Made by a program: the position numbers and the translations under genes
The notes under the pieces: generated by a model
What the model saw: only the letters and a program-made list of their open reading frames with translations
Told to the model about the DNA's origin: nothing
Database searches by the model: none
Origin: Enterococcus mundtii
Lineage (GTDB): Bacteria; Bacillota; Bacilli; Lactobacillales; Enterococcaceae
Length of the DNA: 64,000 nt
Direction: 5' to 3'
Assembly: GCF_003957375.1 (NCBI RefSeq)
Contig: NZ_CP025473.1
Span: 2,540,001-2,604,000 of the forward strand
Shown here: in pieces, positions 1-13,951 of the stretch
Position numbering within the stretch: position 1 is the first letter of the stretch
Layout of the letters: the number at the start of each line of letters is the position of its first letter

Positions 1-2240
<2,240 letters not shown>

Positions 2241-2447
2241 TAAAAGTTAGAACAATCTTGCGATTGTTAAGCTCAATTTGTTTGCTAGCATATTGCTTGC
2301 TTGTTAAAAATGTTTGTTGTCTTGAATTGAATCAAGACGCCCTACACATTTGGTTTGTCTTACTTTGTTCAGTTTTCAAAGGTCTACGTGATAATTGAAA
2401 CACAACTGTCTCAATTCATCATTTGTGATTGCCGTAGCAACTTTTAT

Positions 2448-2476
2448 ATCTTAGCAAACTCTCGGATGATTGTCAA
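2448..2476 (-). promoter_or_regulatory. rrn promoter P1 (closest to 16S)
   Basis: On the minus strand, TTGACA (complement of 2471-2476), a 17-base spacer and TAAGAT (complement of 2448-2453). It is the last of four promoters with the same spacer length upstream of 16S, about 200 bases before the mature 5' end. Confidence 0.75.
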
Positions 2477-2534
2477 CTATTTTTTAAAAGTTTTTTGAAC
2501 TCGTTTTTCACGAGGCTGTCTCAGCAACTCACTT

Positions 2535-2563
2535 ATCATAACTCATCGTTTGTTATTTGTCAA
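2535..2563 (-). promoter_or_regulatory. rrn promoter P2
   Basis: On the minus strand, TTGACA (complement of 2558-2563), 17 bases, then TATGAT (complement of 2535-2540). This is the best sigma-A match of the series. AT-rich DNA just upstream could act as an UP element. Confidence 0.8.
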
Positions 2564-2630
2564 TAGTTAATTTTGTTTTTTTCTTTGCGAAATCAACGTT
2601 TATCTATTGTCGTTCACAAGCGACTTGGTT

Positions 2631-2659
2631 ATCTTATCATGTGTTGTCCCACACGTCAA
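2631..2659 (-). promoter_or_regulatory. rrn promoter P3
   Basis: On the minus strand, TTGACG (complement of 2654-2659), 17 bases, then TAAGAT (complement of 2631-2636), the same -10 as P1. It lies 96 bases upstream of P2. Confidence 0.65.
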
Positions 2660-2713
2660 GAACTTTTTTATGATCATTCAGAAGTTATGAAACTTAACTT
2701 TTGAACAAATAAT

Positions 2714-2742
2714 AATATACCAACTAAAATCTTATTGGTCAA
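2714..2742 (-). promoter_or_regulatory. rrn promoter P4 (most distal)
   Basis: On the minus strand, TTGACC (complement of 2737-2742), 17 bases, then TATATT (complement of 2714-2719). It is the fourth element with an identical spacer. The remaining stretch up to the lysS terminator (2743-3062) is AT-rich, and I see nothing further in it. Confidence 0.55.
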
Positions 2743-3062
2743 CGAATTTTTTTGTGTTTTTTCAAGTTTTTTACTTATACGATTAATATACTAAAAAACG
2801 ATATAAACGTTCGCATTTTGCACGGCATAAAGATGTTGAAAACCTTTATCTATTACAAATCATTCGCCATTGCAATTATGGTGAAACTTCTATAAAGTAG
2901 ACCCATTTCTAATGGTTCCGTTTTCTTTTTTTATATCTATCTTCCCCCTTGCTATAACTTTCTCTGAAAAGGTTCATTGATACGCATTTACTTAGAAATT
3001 AGTTTCAATAAAATCTTAAATATAGAACCAGATTCCAAGCAAAGTTATCTCATTTTTTCTCT

Positions 3063-3114
3063 AAAAAATAAATCGACAACAGCTAGAAATAAAAATCATT
3101 TCTGGCTATTGTCG
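3063..3114 (-). terminator. lysS transcription terminator
   Basis: Long hairpin with arms 3074-3090 and 3098-3114 (CGACAATAGCCAGAAAT in the minus strand, with two G-U pairs). In minus-strand sense it is followed by a U-rich tract (complement of 3063-3073). It lies 43 bases after the lysS stop and insulates lysS from the rrn promoters. Confidence 0.8.
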
Positions 3115-3156
3115 GTTTGGTTCCCTGAACAGGTTGTTTCTAGTTATGTTTCAGAT

Positions 3157-4674
<1,518 letters not shown>

Positions 4675-4707
4675 TTATTCTCTTCCTTATAATGCCAATG
4701 AAACGCA

Positions 4708-4740
4708 AAAAAAGCAAGCCGAACTTAGTGTTTCGGCTTG
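4708..4740 (-). terminator. dusB terminator
   Basis: Nine-base-pair stem CAAGCCGAA / TTCGGCTTG (4715-4723 and 4732-4740), followed in minus sense by a run of seven U. It lies just downstream of the dusB stop and upstream of lysS. Confidence 0.85.
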
Positions 4741-4768
4741 AATTTCGCAAAAAACTTACAATAACTTT

Positions 4769-5767
4769 CTAAGATTGAAGTGATAATTTTTCACTTTTTT
4801 CAATCAATTGGTCAAGAAGTTCATTGATTTCATACTGTTTCTCAGTCTTATTGATCGCTAATTTGATCTTGGCTGCACGTGAGATACCTTTTAGATAGTA
4901 GGAAGCGTGTGTCCGAAACTCACGACAGGCGATGGTTTCTCCTTTTAAATCAACTAAACGTTCTAGATGTAATTTTGCAGTAGTGATTTTTTCGCGTGCG
5001 GTTGGTTCCGGAATCAGCTCTCCAGTTTCTAAATAATGTTGTGTCCGATGGATCATCCAAGGATTTCCTAGAGCAGCACGGCCGATCATAACGCCATCGG
5101 CACCCACGTATTCCAACATGCGTTTTGCATCCTCTGGTGTTTTGACGTCTCCGTTACCCATAAAAGGGATCGTTAGATGTTTTTTGACTTCCTTTAACAC
5201 TTCCCAATTGGCTTTCCCTTCATACATTTGCACACGTGTTCGTCCGTGCATGGCTACGGCACCGGCACCGGCTGCTTGAGCGGCTAATGCGTTTTCGACA
5301 GCAAAAACGTGTTCTTCGTCCCAACCAATACGCATTTTCACAGTAACTGGCACATCAACTGCCGATGCAACTGCATGAACCATTTCATAGACTTTATCAG
5401 GATCTAATAACCATTTTGCACCTGCTTCAGCTTTGATGATTTTATTGACTGGGCATCCCATATTGATATCAATGATATCTGCTGTAGTATGTTTCTCAAC
5501 AAACTGTGCTGCTTCTACTAGTGTGTCTTTGTTCCCACCAAATATTTGCAAGCTTAACGGATGTTCAGTTTCGTCGATATGCAGCATTTCCAATGTTTTT
5601 TTGTTGCGGAAATGGATACCTTGGTCACTGATCATCTCGCAAACGACCATTCCTGCACCAAATTCTTTAACGGTTACACGAAATGCGGCATTCGTGATCC
5701 CTGCCATTGGTGCTACAACAACGCGATTCGGTATTTCAACGTTCCCGATTTTCCATGTGTGATCCAC
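4769..5767 (-). CDS. dusB: tRNA-dihydrouridine synthase (DusB type)
   Basis: FMN- and NADPH-dependent reduction of uridine to dihydrouridine in tRNA D-loops. The 332-residue protein starts with the [12 protein letters not shown] phosphate/FMN-binding strand of the family, has DINMGCPV near residue 100 (with the Cys that protonates uridine), and [11 protein letters not shown] and GNGDV further on, as in a TIM barrel of DUS type. The start is GTG at 5767, directly next to the TAA of hslO, with GGGAGG seven bases upstream, so it is translated from the hslO-dusB message. Confidence 0.94.
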   Translation of the reverse strand: MDHTWKIGNVEIPNRVVVAPMAGITNAAFRVTVKEFGAGMVVCEMISDQGIHFRNKKTLEMLHIDETEHPLSLQIFGGNKDTLVEAAQFVEKHTTADIIDINMGCPVNKIIKAEAGAKWLLDPDKVYEMVHAVASAVDVPVTVKMRIGWDEEHVFAVENALAAQAAGAGAVAMHGRTRVQMYEGKANWEVLKEVKKHLTIPFMGNGDVKTPEDAKRMLEYVGADGVMIGRAALGNPWMIHRTQHYLETGELIPEPTAREKITTAKLHLERLVDLKGETIACREFRTHASYYLKGISRAAKIKLAINKTEKQYEINELLDQLIEKSEKLSLQS

Positions 5768-6655
5768 TTATAATCCTCCCAAGGCTTCTGTCTTCAATGC
5801 TGCTAGGTCACCTTCTGTGTAGGTATACTTACTATTACAAAATGAGCAAACTGCCTCTGCGCCATGGTCTTCATCGATCATTGCTTGGATTTCTGCTGCG
5901 CCTAAAGCAATGATTGCTGCGCCAAACTTTTCTTTCGAACAATCACATTTAAATTGCACAGGCATTTTTTCTAGTACTTGCAATTCGTCTGTTCCTAACA
6001 ATCCTTGCAAGATTTCTTCAGGTGTCAACCCTTCATCTAAGAGTGTAGAAATACGTGGTGTTGTTTTCAGTTGCTCTTCGATTTTCGCAATCGTTTCTTC
6101 GTCTGCCCCTGGCATGACCTGGATCATAAAACCGCCCGCTGTTTTGATGGTATCATCCGTATTGACTAAGACGCTTAGCCCTACAGCTGAAGGGATTTGT
6201 TCTGAAATCGCTAAATAGTACGTGAAATCTTCAGCTAGTTCACCAGATACAATCGGTGTTTGTCCTGAAAAAGGTTCTTTTAAACCTAGATCTTTTGTCA
6301 CACTAAACATCCCTTGTGTCCCTACTGCTCCACGTACATCGATTTTTCCTTCTGCGTTCAGCGGTAAACTCAGGTGTGGATTTTTGATATACCCTTTGAC
6401 ATCACCTTTACCATTCGCATCAACAACGATCCCACCTGCAGGGCCATCTCCTTGGATGCGTACTGTTAATTTATCTTCTCCTTTAACTGTCGCACCTAGA
6501 AGCAGACTGCCAACTAATGCACGGCCTAATGCTGCTGATGATGTATGCCAAGTATCATGGCGTTGCTGCGCTTCTGCGACAGTATTGGTTGCACGAACAG
6601 CATATGCTCGAACAAACCCGTCATTGGCTAATGCCTTCACTAAATAATCTTCCAT
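5768..6655 (-). CDS. hslO: 33 kDa chaperonin Hsp33, redox-regulated
   Basis: Holdase chaperone activated by oxidative unfolding. The C-terminus has the redox zinc centre, CDC followed about 30 residues later by CSFC (Cys-X-Cys and Cys-X2-Cys), and the N-terminal part matches the Hsp33 fold (YLVKAL start, GDGPAGGIVVDANG region). The start is taken at ATG 6655 because GAGG lies nine bases before it. The upstream ATG at 6670 itself lies in that ribosome-binding site. 295 residues is normal. It is followed without gap by dusB. Confidence 0.95.
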   Translation of the reverse strand: MEDYLVKALANDGFVRAYAVRATNTVAEAQQRHDTWHTSSAALGRALVGSLLLGATVKGEDKLTVRIQGDGPAGGIVVDANGKGDVKGYIKNPHLSLPLNAEGKIDVRGAVGTQGMFSVTKDLGLKEPFSGQTPIVSGELAEDFTYYLAISEQIPSAVGLSVLVNTDDTIKTAGGFMIQVMPGADEETIAKIEEQLKTTPRISTLLDEGLTPEEILQGLLGTDELQVLEKMPVQFKCDCSKEKFGAAIIALGAAEIQAMIDEDHGAEAVCSFCNSKYTYTEGDLAALKTEALGGL

Positions 6656-6770
6656 TTGTATGTACCTCATTTCCCGATTTTAAAACTCATAGTGAATCAT
6701 ACTAGTAACTTCCAAATTTTTCAACTTTTGAATTTGTAAATTCTACGTTTCTATTTTAATTGTCAGACAC

Positions 6771-6800
6771 AAAAAAAGAGCTGCGACTTTCGTCACAGCT
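6771..6800 (-). terminator. ftsH terminator
   Basis: Stem of 9 base pairs (6779-6787 with 6792-6800) closed by a four-base loop, followed in minus sense by seven U (complement of 6771-6777). It sits eight bases after the ftsH stop, so hslO-dusB probably have their own promoter. Confidence 0.85.
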
Positions 6801-6807
6801 TCTTTCT

Positions 6808-8904
6808 TTATCTATTTTGATCATCTGAATGATTTTGTTCATCCGTTGAAGTCGATTGATTGTCATCATTCAACTCTTTTTTCGCTTCATCAAACTCATG
6901 TTTTTCTTCTGCTTGTTTTTCCGCATCTTTTTCTTCTAGTGCACGTTTTGCTTCTTCAAACGTTTGTGCTTCTTTTTCACTAGGGAAGTCTGCCGATTCT
7001 GCTCCTTCAGGCATTACACCTTTTTCAAAGAGAGATTTGATTGCTTTGGCATCCAATGTTTCAAATTCAAGCAGTTTTTCTGCGATCAGTTTGTGTTGCG
7101 CACGGTGTGCTTCGATGATTTCATGTGCTTTTTGATGTGCTTCCATCAAGATCTTGCGTACTTCTTGGTCGATTTCAAAAGCAACTTGTTCTGAGTATGC
7201 TTTCGTTTGACCATAGTCACGGCCTACGAATACTTGGTGGTTTCCTTCATATTGGACAGGACCTAAGCGATCACTCATCCCATACTCTGTAACCATACTT
7301 CTTGCTAGTGCTGTTGCTTGTTCAAAGTCATTTGATGCACCAGTAGATTGAACGTTGAAGATGATTTCTTCTGCGGTACGTCCACCTAGTAGTCCAACGA
7401 TTTGTTCAAACATATCTTCTTTTGTCATTAAGAATTGATCTTCTTTTGGCAAAGCGATCATATATCCACCAGCACGTCCACGCGGGATGATCGTTACTTT
7501 GTGAACGACACGGGCACGACTCAAGACAAGCCCAACGATCGTATGACCTGCTTCATGGTATGCGACCATTTCGCGTTCGCGTTTGCTGATGACACGGTCT
7601 TTCTTCGCTGGTCCAGCAATCACGCGGTCTTCTGCTTCATCGATATCAGAAGCATCGATTTTTTTCTTATTTCGACGAGCAGCTACTAATGCTGCTTCAT
7701 TTAAGACGTTTTCTAAATCAGCACCAGCAAAACCTGGTGTTTGTTGTGCTACGACTTTTAAATCAACATCGTCAGCAATTGGTTTGTTTCTTGCGTGAAC
7801 TCGTAAAATCGCTTCACGGCCTTTGACATCTGGACGACCAACTAAAATTTGACGGTCAAAACGTCCTGGACGAAGTAAGGCTGGATCTAATACGTCTGAA
7901 CGGTTTGTCGCTGCAATCACGATCACGCCTTCATTTCCATCGAATCCATCCATTTCAACAAGCAATTGGTTCAGTGTTTGTTCACGTTCATCGTGTCCGC
8001 CACCCATACCAGCGCCACGTTGACGACCGACAGCATCGATTTCATCAATAAAGATGATTGCTGGAGCATTCTTTTTCGCAGTTTCAAATAAGTCACGAAC
8101 TCGGCTTGCACCGACCCCAACAAACATTTCAACAAAGTCTGAACCCGAAATAGAGTAGAATGGTACGCCAGCTTCACCAGCAACTGCTTTAGCAAGCAAC
8201 GTTTTACCTGTTCCTGGAGGTCCTTCTAAGAGAACTCCGGCTGGGATACGTGCGCCTAATTCAATGAAGCGTCTTGGATCTTTTAGAAACTCAACGACTT
8301 CGACAAGTTCTTGTTTTTCTTCTTCCGCACCCGCTACATCAGAGAAACGAACGCGATTTGCTTTTTTGTCGGCTTCTTTTGCTTTGGATTTCCCAAAGTT
8401 CATCACACGGCCTCCGCCGCCTCCGCCGCCTCCTTGTTGTCCCATCATCATATAGAAGAAGAAGACGATGATCACGATTGGCAAGAAGCTTAATAGGAGT
8501 GATACCCACACGCCACTACTTGATTCTTCTCTGATCGTAGTTGCTACGTTGTTGTCTTTTGCCAAATCTGTGACTTGGCTCAATGTTGTATCGTTTGGCA
8601 AAATAATCGTAGTGAAGTGCGTAGTTGATGTCTCAGTAGTACCTAGAATCGATAGACCGCCACTATTTGCAACTGTCTGTTGTTCTTTGTATTCACCTGA
8701 GATCTTATACACACCATTAGCAGGTTGCACCTCAAAGCTTTTGATTTTGCCTTCTTGTAATTGTTCAGTGAATTTTGAGTACTCGATATCTGACGATCGT
8801 TGGCCATTGTTACCAAAAATAAAGTAGACGACCATTACCATCGCTAAGATTACGAGGACATAATACAAGGCATTTTTCATCATGCCATTGTTTTTTTTGT
8901 TCAT
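6808..8904 (-). CDS. ftsH: ATP-dependent zinc metalloprotease FtsH
   Basis: Membrane-anchored AAA+ protease that degrades unassembled membrane proteins and regulatory proteins. Order in the 698 residues: transmembrane helix at about 10-30, an extracytoplasmic domain, a second helix at about 130-152, a Gly-rich linker (GGGGGGGG), the AAA module with Walker A GPPGTGKT and Walker B IIFIDEID, the second region of homology, then the M41 zinc motif HEAGH and an acidic, charged tail of about 70 residues. ATG at 8904 follows AGGGAGG. It is the downstream neighbour of hpt, as in most Bacilli. Confidence 0.97.
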   Translation of the reverse strand: MNKKNNGMMKNALYYVLVILAMVMVVYFIFGNNGQRSSDIEYSKFTEQLQEGKIKSFEVQPANGVYKISGEYKEQQTVANSGGLSILGTTETSTTHFTTIILPNDTTLSQVTDLAKDNNVATTIREESSSGVWVSLLLSFLPIVIIVFFFYMMMGQQGGGGGGGGRVMNFGKSKAKEADKKANRVRFSDVAGAEEEKQELVEVVEFLKDPRRFIELGARIPAGVLLEGPPGTGKTLLAKAVAGEAGVPFYSISGSDFVEMFVGVGASRVRDLFETAKKNAPAIIFIDEIDAVGRQRGAGMGGGHDEREQTLNQLLVEMDGFDGNEGVIVIAATNRSDVLDPALLRPGRFDRQILVGRPDVKGREAILRVHARNKPIADDVDLKVVAQQTPGFAGADLENVLNEAALVAARRNKKKIDASDIDEAEDRVIAGPAKKDRVISKREREMVAYHEAGHTIVGLVLSRARVVHKVTIIPRGRAGGYMIALPKEDQFLMTKEDMFEQIVGLLGGRTAEEIIFNVQSTGASNDFEQATALARSMVTEYGMSDRLGPVQYEGNHQVFVGRDYGQTKAYSEQVAFEIDQEVRKILMEAHQKAHEIIEAHRAQHKLIAEKLLEFETLDAKAIKSLFEKGVMPEGAESADFPSEKEAQTFEEAKRALEEKDAEKQAEEKHEFDEAKKELNDDNQSTSTDEQNHSDDQNR

Positions 8905-8994
8905 AGTTGTCCTCCCTATGCGTTATTTTTACTTGATAAATCTTTTATCAATCCTGACCATACTATTGTAACATAATTTATGAAAGATAGATGA

Positions 8995-9540
8995 TTAATT
9001 TGATTGATAAACGCTCGGTTTTAGTACACCGATGTATGGAAGATTTCGATAGGCTTCTGCATAATCTAATCCGTAACCTACCACAAACTCGTTTGGCACA
9101 TTGAAACCAATGTAATCCGCTTCGATATCTACGACTCTGCCTTCGGGCTTATCAAGGAGTGTCACGATTTTGACTGAGTTTGCTTTACGGTATTTAAATA
9201 GATCGACTAAATAAGCAAGTGTTCTTCCGCTATCAATGATGTCTTCGACGATCAATAAATCACGGCCTTCCACATTCGTATCCAAGTCTTTTACGATTTT
9301 TACTTCACCTGATGAAACAGTTGCGTTACCGTAACTTGAAACATCCATAAAATCCAATTCTAGGTAAGCATCGATTGAACGGATAATGTCTGCCATGAAT
9401 GGCACAGCACCTTTCAATACACCAACAACCAAGGGATTTTTATCTTGATAATTTTCAGTTAACTCTTTTCCTAGTTCTTTACAACGAACTTGTATCTCTT
9501 CTTGCGTGATCAATACTCTCTCGATATCTTTTTCTAACAT
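8995..9540 (-). CDS. hpt: Hypoxanthine phosphoribosyltransferase
   Basis: Salvages hypoxanthine and guanine to IMP and GMP using PRPP. The 181-residue protein has the type I PRTase signature [14 protein letters not shown] (about 100-113) and the SSYGN flexible loop. Its ATG overlaps the TGA of tilS by one base (TGATG), and AGGAG precedes it, so the two are translationally coupled. The tilS-hpt-ftsH order is conserved in Firmicutes. Confidence 0.97.
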   Translation of the reverse strand: MLEKDIERVLITQEEIQVRCKELGKELTENYQDKNPLVVGVLKGAVPFMADIIRSIDAYLELDFMDVSSYGNATVSSGEVKIVKDLDTNVEGRDLLIVEDIIDSGRTLAYLVDLFKYRKANSVKIVTLLDKPEGRVVDIEADYIGFNVPNEFVVGYGLDYAEAYRNLPYIGVLKPSVYQSN

Positions 9541-10970
9541 CAGGTTCTCCTTCCAATTGCTTCTTTTTGATATTTGTAAAGAAGTATGTAGTGTATTTTA
9601 TCAGTTTCTACACCAATACTCAAATAAGAATGGACAAAAGGGACTAAACTCCATAGATTTCTCCCCTCATCTATAATAACCCATGAATTTGTTCGTTGTG
9701 CAACAGATATTTTTTTATCGATAAAATATCTTGACACTTTTTTGTTCAATGTCTCCGTCAATTGGATGCGATCTCCCGGTTTTCGCCGATCGACCCAAAG
9801 CGATTGTTCGGCTGATAACCATAGATCATGAGTGAAGATTTCACCTGTTTCATCCAATTTCCAATCTGGCAGTTGGTCGGGTGTGTAGATCCCTAACCAT
9901 TCCGACTCTCCTAACTGAATGGATTGATTCGGTATGATTTTTAACGGAGTATTTTGGTGATTAGTTGATCGTTCCTTTTTTCTTTCATAAAGATAAAGTA
10001 CTTCATAGGAACGTTCGATCACCCAGCGTTTACCCAGATCAATCTGCCATTGTCCTGCGGCTTGTTCACATTGTTGTAACAACGTATCAATTTGTTTTTC
10101 TTTGATCGTCACTTTCGTAACTGGAAAAACGTAATCAAAGAACGTGTAAAAGAAGAAGTAACGTTCAAATGATTCCAAACTTTCGATCACCTTCCACGGA
10201 ATAGATAAGCGCTCTTCTCCATACGTAAGATATTCCGTGATCATCTGATGAGTATTTTTTCGGATAAATTGTTCTGCCCATTGGATTTGTTGCGAGAATT
10301 TTTGGAAATGAGCCATCGCCTGGTTATTTTCTTTTTTCAATTGTGGTACGACTAAATGACGAAGTCGATTACGTTGGACAGTTAGTTCCTGATTGGTATG
10401 GTCTTCAAAAAAAGGTAAATCTTCTGCTTCCGCATACGCATACAATTGTTCCTTACTAAATGACAACAACGGTCGAATAAGTCGTCCACCAGCAAAAGGT
10501 TGCGTTTCCTTGATTCCCGCATACGTACCTAGCTGCCCACCCCGAATGATTTTCATCAAAATTGTTTCCATTTGATCATCCCCATGGTGCGCTGTCATCA
10601 ATGTATCATAATGATAATGTCGTACGATCTCATCAAATTTCTCATACCGAAAAGCTCGAGCAGCCGTTTCAATTCCTTGTTCCACTGGATCCTCCCATAC
10701 TTCTAAGTGGAAAGTAAGATTGTTTTTATCGCAAAAGTCAGCAAGATGGGCTGCTTCATCCGCAGAAACGCTCCGTAAGCGATGATCGATATGGACAACC
10801 CCTAACCGAAAGCCAATTTGTTTTCGGGCGGTCATTAAGCAATCGAGTAAAACCATCGAGTCTACACCACCGGAAACAGCAACTAGTATTTTCGCATGTT
10901 CAGACAGATAGCCTCGGCGTAAGCCTCTTTTTATAAATGCTTGTTTAAACTGACTTGCTCTTCTATCCAT
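9540..10970 (-). CDS. tilS: tRNA(Ile)-lysidine synthetase
   Basis: Converts C34 of the minor tRNA-Ile (CAU anticodon) to lysidine, so that it reads AUA and is charged with isoleucine; essential in most bacteria. The PP-loop [11 protein letters not shown] lies near residue 32 and the [12 protein letters not shown] segment near residue 130, followed by the substrate-binding domain and a C-terminal TilS_C region. I place the start at ATG 10970, with AAAGGATG upstream, rather than at the GTG nine bases earlier, giving 476 residues. Confidence 0.95.
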   Translation of the reverse strand: MDRRASQFKQAFIKRGLRRGYLSEHAKILVAVSGGVDSMVLLDCLMTARKQIGFRLGVVHIDHRLRSVSADEAAHLADFCDKNNLTFHLEVWEDPVEQGIETAARAFRYEKFDEIVRHYHYDTLMTAHHGDDQMETILMKIIRGGQLGTYAGIKETQPFAGGRLIRPLLSFSKEQLYAYAEAEDLPFFEDHTNQELTVQRNRLRHLVVPQLKKENNQAMAHFQKFSQQIQWAEQFIRKNTHQMITEYLTYGEERLSIPWKVIESLESFERYFFFYTFFDYVFPVTKVTIKEKQIDTLLQQCEQAAGQWQIDLGKRWVIERSYEVLYLYERKKERSTNHQNTPLKIIPNQSIQLGESEWLGIYTPDQLPDWKLDETGEIFTHDLWLSAEQSLWVDRRKPGDRIQLTETLNKKVSRYFIDKKISVAQRTNSWVIIDEGRNLWSLVPFVHSYLSIGVETDKIHYILLYKYQKEAIGRRT

Positions 10971-10984
10971 TGGTGTCACATCCT

Positions 10985-11036
10985 TTTACAAAATAAAAAG
11001 AGCGGACAAAAGTCTGTGACAATTGCCTGCCCTTCA
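10985..11036 (-). terminator. Possible weak terminator after the S1-domain gene
   Basis: In minus sense an imperfect 10-base-pair stem with one mismatch and two G-U pairs (about 10998-11007 with 11022-11031) is followed by a U-rich tract (TTTTTATTTTG). It lies between the S1 gene and tilS. The pairing is weak, so it may only reduce read-through. Confidence 0.35.
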
Positions 11037-11048
11037 ATTTCGCTTAGC

Positions 11049-11519
11049 TTAGCTACGGCGACCGCCACGGCCTCCGCGTTTTCCTTCTGTGTTGCGTTTT
11101 AAGGAAGTCAATCGATCATCGCTATCTTTTAAAAATGAGCTCATCAATGAATCGAAGTCTTCTTTTGTATTGGAAGGTTGGCTGCGAGAAAAAGATTTTT
11201 TCTGCGGTGCGCGTCCTCGATTATCTCGAGTTTCTTTTTGTGGATATCTCTTTTGACGATTTTCATCATTGGTTTCTACTGGTTGCTCTTGTGCTTTGCG
11301 GATAGATAAACCGATTTTACCATCATCATTGACTGTAATGACTTTGACTGTTACCTCATCACCAACGCTCAATACATCATGAATATCCTTGATATAACCG
11401 TTTGATACTTCACTGATATGAACTAACCCTGTTTTGCCAGCTCCTAAATCAATAAATGCGCCAAAATTTGTGATTCCTGAAACTTTTCCTTGCAGTTTTG
11501 CTCCTACCTCGATTGACAT
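11049..11519 (-). CDS. yabR: S1 RNA-binding domain protein (YabR family)
   Basis: A single S1 domain fills residues 1-70 (GAKLQGKVSGITNFGAFIDL start, VGDEVTVKVI later). It is followed by a basic, low-complexity tail rich in Arg, Lys, Gln and Gly that ends RGGRGGRRS, as in RNA-binding proteins. Such proteins bind ribosomes or RNA, but the exact role of this family is not established. It stands between divIC and tilS, the standard position of yabR in Bacilli. 156 residues; AGGAGG lies 12 bases before the ATG, which is rather far. Confidence 0.88.
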   Translation of the reverse strand: MSIEVGAKLQGKVSGITNFGAFIDLGAGKTGLVHISEVSNGYIKDIHDVLSVGDEVTVKVITVNDDGKIGLSIRKAQEQPVETNDENRQKRYPQKETRDNRGRAPQKKSFSRSQPSNTKEDFDSLMSSFLKDSDDRLTSLKRNTEGKRGGRGGRRS

Positions 11520-11565
11520 AAAAAAAATGTTCCTCCTAATTATTTCCCTTTTTTTATATTACTGC

Positions 11566-11991
11566 TTATTGGGCAGTTGTTGAACTCGTTGTTTGTTCAT
11601 CGGTGTCTGCTGAATTATCTGTCGTAGATTCAAGTATCGGGTAGACTTGCTCCCCTTCTTTTGAATAGAAAAATTTGCTTCTAGCAAGTTTTGCTACATA
11701 ATCTTCATCTTTAAGCAATTTCACGTCTTCTGTGAGTTGGTCTACATCTTTATTGATTAGTTGTAACTCTGTATCTGCTTCGACTTTTAATTCATTTAAA
11801 TGATTCATTCGTTGCATATCATTAAAAATTTGGAAACCTATTACAGCGAAAATGACCAAAGCACCTAAAAAGATGGCTGCTAACCTGCGTCTACGAAAAA
11901 TCAATTGGCGTTGTTGTTGTTGAAATTCGACATATTTTTTCTTTGCATACTCTGTGTCTAGTGCAGCGATTTTATTGCTTTTGTTTGCCAC
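11566..11991 (-). CDS. divIC: Septum formation initiator DivIC (FtsB-like)
   Basis: Small bitopic division protein that forms a complex with FtsL and DivIB at the septum. A basic cytoplasmic N-terminus (RRRRLAA is typical) leads into one transmembrane helix (about residues 40-60), then an extracellular coiled coil (MNHLNELKVEADTELQLINK region) and a short Thr/Ser-rich tail. I take the start as GTG at 11991, nine bases after GGAG (MANKSNK), giving 141 residues. A TTG five codons upstream is possible. Its position between the S4 gene and yabR is conserved. Confidence 0.93.
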   Translation of the reverse strand: MANKSNKIAALDTEYAKKKYVEFQQQQRQLIFRRRRLAAIFLGALVIFAVIGFQIFNDMQRMNHLNELKVEADTELQLINKDVDQLTEDVKLLKDEDYVAKLARSKFFYSKEGEQVYPILESTTDNSADTDEQTTSSTTAQ

Positions 11992-12054
11992 CTGTATTCG
12001 CTCCAATCTTTTTTGATTGTCATTCTTTATTATACCAACATCCTGAATGCTTGT

Positions 12055-12330
12055 CTAATCTATTTCGCTTGTGTTTTGTACTCGTGTTTCTGACAAGACT
12101 TCATACATTTTTTGTGCATCTTCTTTTTTTGTTGACTCATGTAACTCTGCTACCTTGATTTCCATCGTCTTGTTGCCAAATTGGATGTCCAATTGGTCTC
12201 CAACTTTGACATCACTGGAAGATTTCGCTAGTTTGCCATTGATTTTGATTCGTCCTTTATCCGCCACTTCCTTAGCGACAGATCGGCGCTTGATGATTCG
12301 CGAGATTTTTAAAAATTTATCTAGTCGCAT
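12055..12330 (-). CDS. rqcP: S4-domain ribosome quality-control protein RqcP (YabO)
   Basis: A 91-residue protein with the S4 RNA-binding fold at the N-terminus ([20 protein letters not shown], then KGRIKINGK). The family (Hsp15/YabO) was shown in Bacillus to work with RqcH on obstructed 50S subunits during C-terminal alanine tailing. GAGG precedes the ATG. It is followed by divIC and preceded by the flippase pseudogene, the normal Firmicute order. Confidence 0.93.
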   Translation of the reverse strand: MRLDKFLKISRIIKRRSVAKEVADKGRIKINGKLAKSSSDVKVGDQLDIQFGNKTMEIKVAELHESTKKEDAQKMYEVLSETRVQNTSEID

Positions 12331-12339
12331 CTCATGTCC

Positions 12340-13936
12340 TCACTTTTCTTTTTTTATTTTCTTCAAACGTAAGATTTTCTTACCAAATGGCAGTAACAGC
12401 CATTCACGGATCGTAAATAATTTTGTCCAGATCACTGCATATACAAATGTGACTACACCTATAATGACACCACCTAGGCTGGCAAAAAGAGCAGTCGAGC
12501 GATGGTTCACTGGACCAAACAATAAGTTTAAGAAGCCATAATACACAAATAATGCTAAGACCATACAACCTAAACATTGGATCAATTTCTTACCAAATTT
12601 TCGTTCGTGCCAAAAACTATTGATTGCTGGAGTTTCAGTACGGACAAAATACCATAAAGTCACTGATAGTCCAAGTAATGTCGATAAACTAGCACCGACT
12701 GTTCCTAAATAACTCGTGAGAAGGGGGTAGCTAAAGCTTTAGCAAGCAAGCCCCAACCAGCACCCTTTAGTGAGGGGCGGAAAGAGTTTTTACTTTGAGC
12801 AATGCTTTGGTACGCTTGAATAATTGCAGTTAGTCCAATGGAAAAAACAAATAGAACTAGTGTCATATTCCCAGCATAATCTTTAAACAATGCGTAATTG
12901 ATATAAGGCAACAATACAGCTAATCCTACTGAAGCTGCCAACGCCAATGCAGTCGTCAGACGCAAGTAAATTTTTGCTGTGGAATAAAATTGTCCTTTGA
13001 CTGCACTCGTTAGGTAGCGGGTCAACGCGGGTAAGAACGTAGCACTTAAAGCTGTAGCAATAACTAATCCTAATTGAACTAACGGTTGCCCACGATCATA
13101 TACTCCTTTAGCTATTTTAGATGCTTGCTCGGATAAACCATAGATTTGTAACGCATTCTTAACAAAAAAAGAATCAATCAATTGGAAGAAGATCAATAGA
13201 CCACTATAAATGGATACTAATCCCCTTCAACCAAGAAACGGCGCACGAGTGATTTCGCTGGCCTTCTTAAAATTGGAAAGTGGCGGAAGCTCAATGCACC
13301 ACCATGGATTTTTTGTTCATAATAATACAGTACACCATATGCACATACGCCACCAAATACTGCGCCACTCATTGCCGCTGTGCCTGTTTGATAGACTGTC
13401 CAGCCTAATTGCTTAAAGGCAATCGCGCTAAAAACAATGATTGCTACACGAACAATTTGTTCCACGACTTGTGAAACTGCTGTGGGCTCCATTAAAAATC
13501 GACCTTGAAAATTCCCACGATAATAAGATAGTCCTGGCATCAACAAAAACGTGAAGGAGACGATCCGAATCAACGGCATCAATTGTTGATCCCCCATCAT
13601 GAGAGCGATCCAGTGACTAAATGAAAATACGAAGAGCCAGAGTAAAAAGCCTGACCAAAAAACAAGAGGATAAAGATTTTTCAATGCTTGTCTTTGTTCG
13701 AAAGGGTCTTTTTTTTCTGCTACATATTTAGAGATAAACTGGGGTAGCCCCGACAAAGCGAGTGTCATCGCAATACCATAAATAGGATAAACTTGTTGAT
13801 AAACATAAAAACCTTCATCGCCCACTAAGTTTTGCAATGGAATCCGATATAGTGCGCTGAGTACTTTTGCTATAAAAGAGGCAAGCGTCAACACAAAGGC
13901 ACCATGCATCACTTGACGCATTTCTTTATGATCCAA
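12340..13936 (-). pseudogene. Broken MATE/MurJ-superfamily polysaccharide flippase gene (yabM/spoVB-like), two frameshifts
   Basis: Three fragments read in order on the minus strand: 13936-13217 (N-terminal, 239 residues), about 13220-12705 (middle) and about 12720-12340 (C-terminal). All three are hydrophobic and match the SpoVB/YabM family of 12-14-helix lipid-linked oligosaccharide flippases, which stands at this place between mfd and rqcP. Both breaks are single-base losses in homopolymers. One is at GAAGGGGATTA (13217-13228), where a fifth G restores VEGGLVSIYSG. The other is at ACCCCCTTC (about 12718-12726), where a sixth C restores ATPLLTSYLG. With both repaired the frame is 532 residues, the family length. 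The start is TTG at 13936 with GGAAGGGG. Either a true pseudogene or two assembly errors. Confidence 0.85.
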
Positions 13937-13951
13937 AGGTTCAGCCCCTTC

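Noticed and set aside
13190-13230. Programmed frameshifting in the flippase gene
   Set aside because: There is no slippery heptamer with a downstream pseudoknot, and a second, independent break 500 bases later makes loss or sequencing error more likely.
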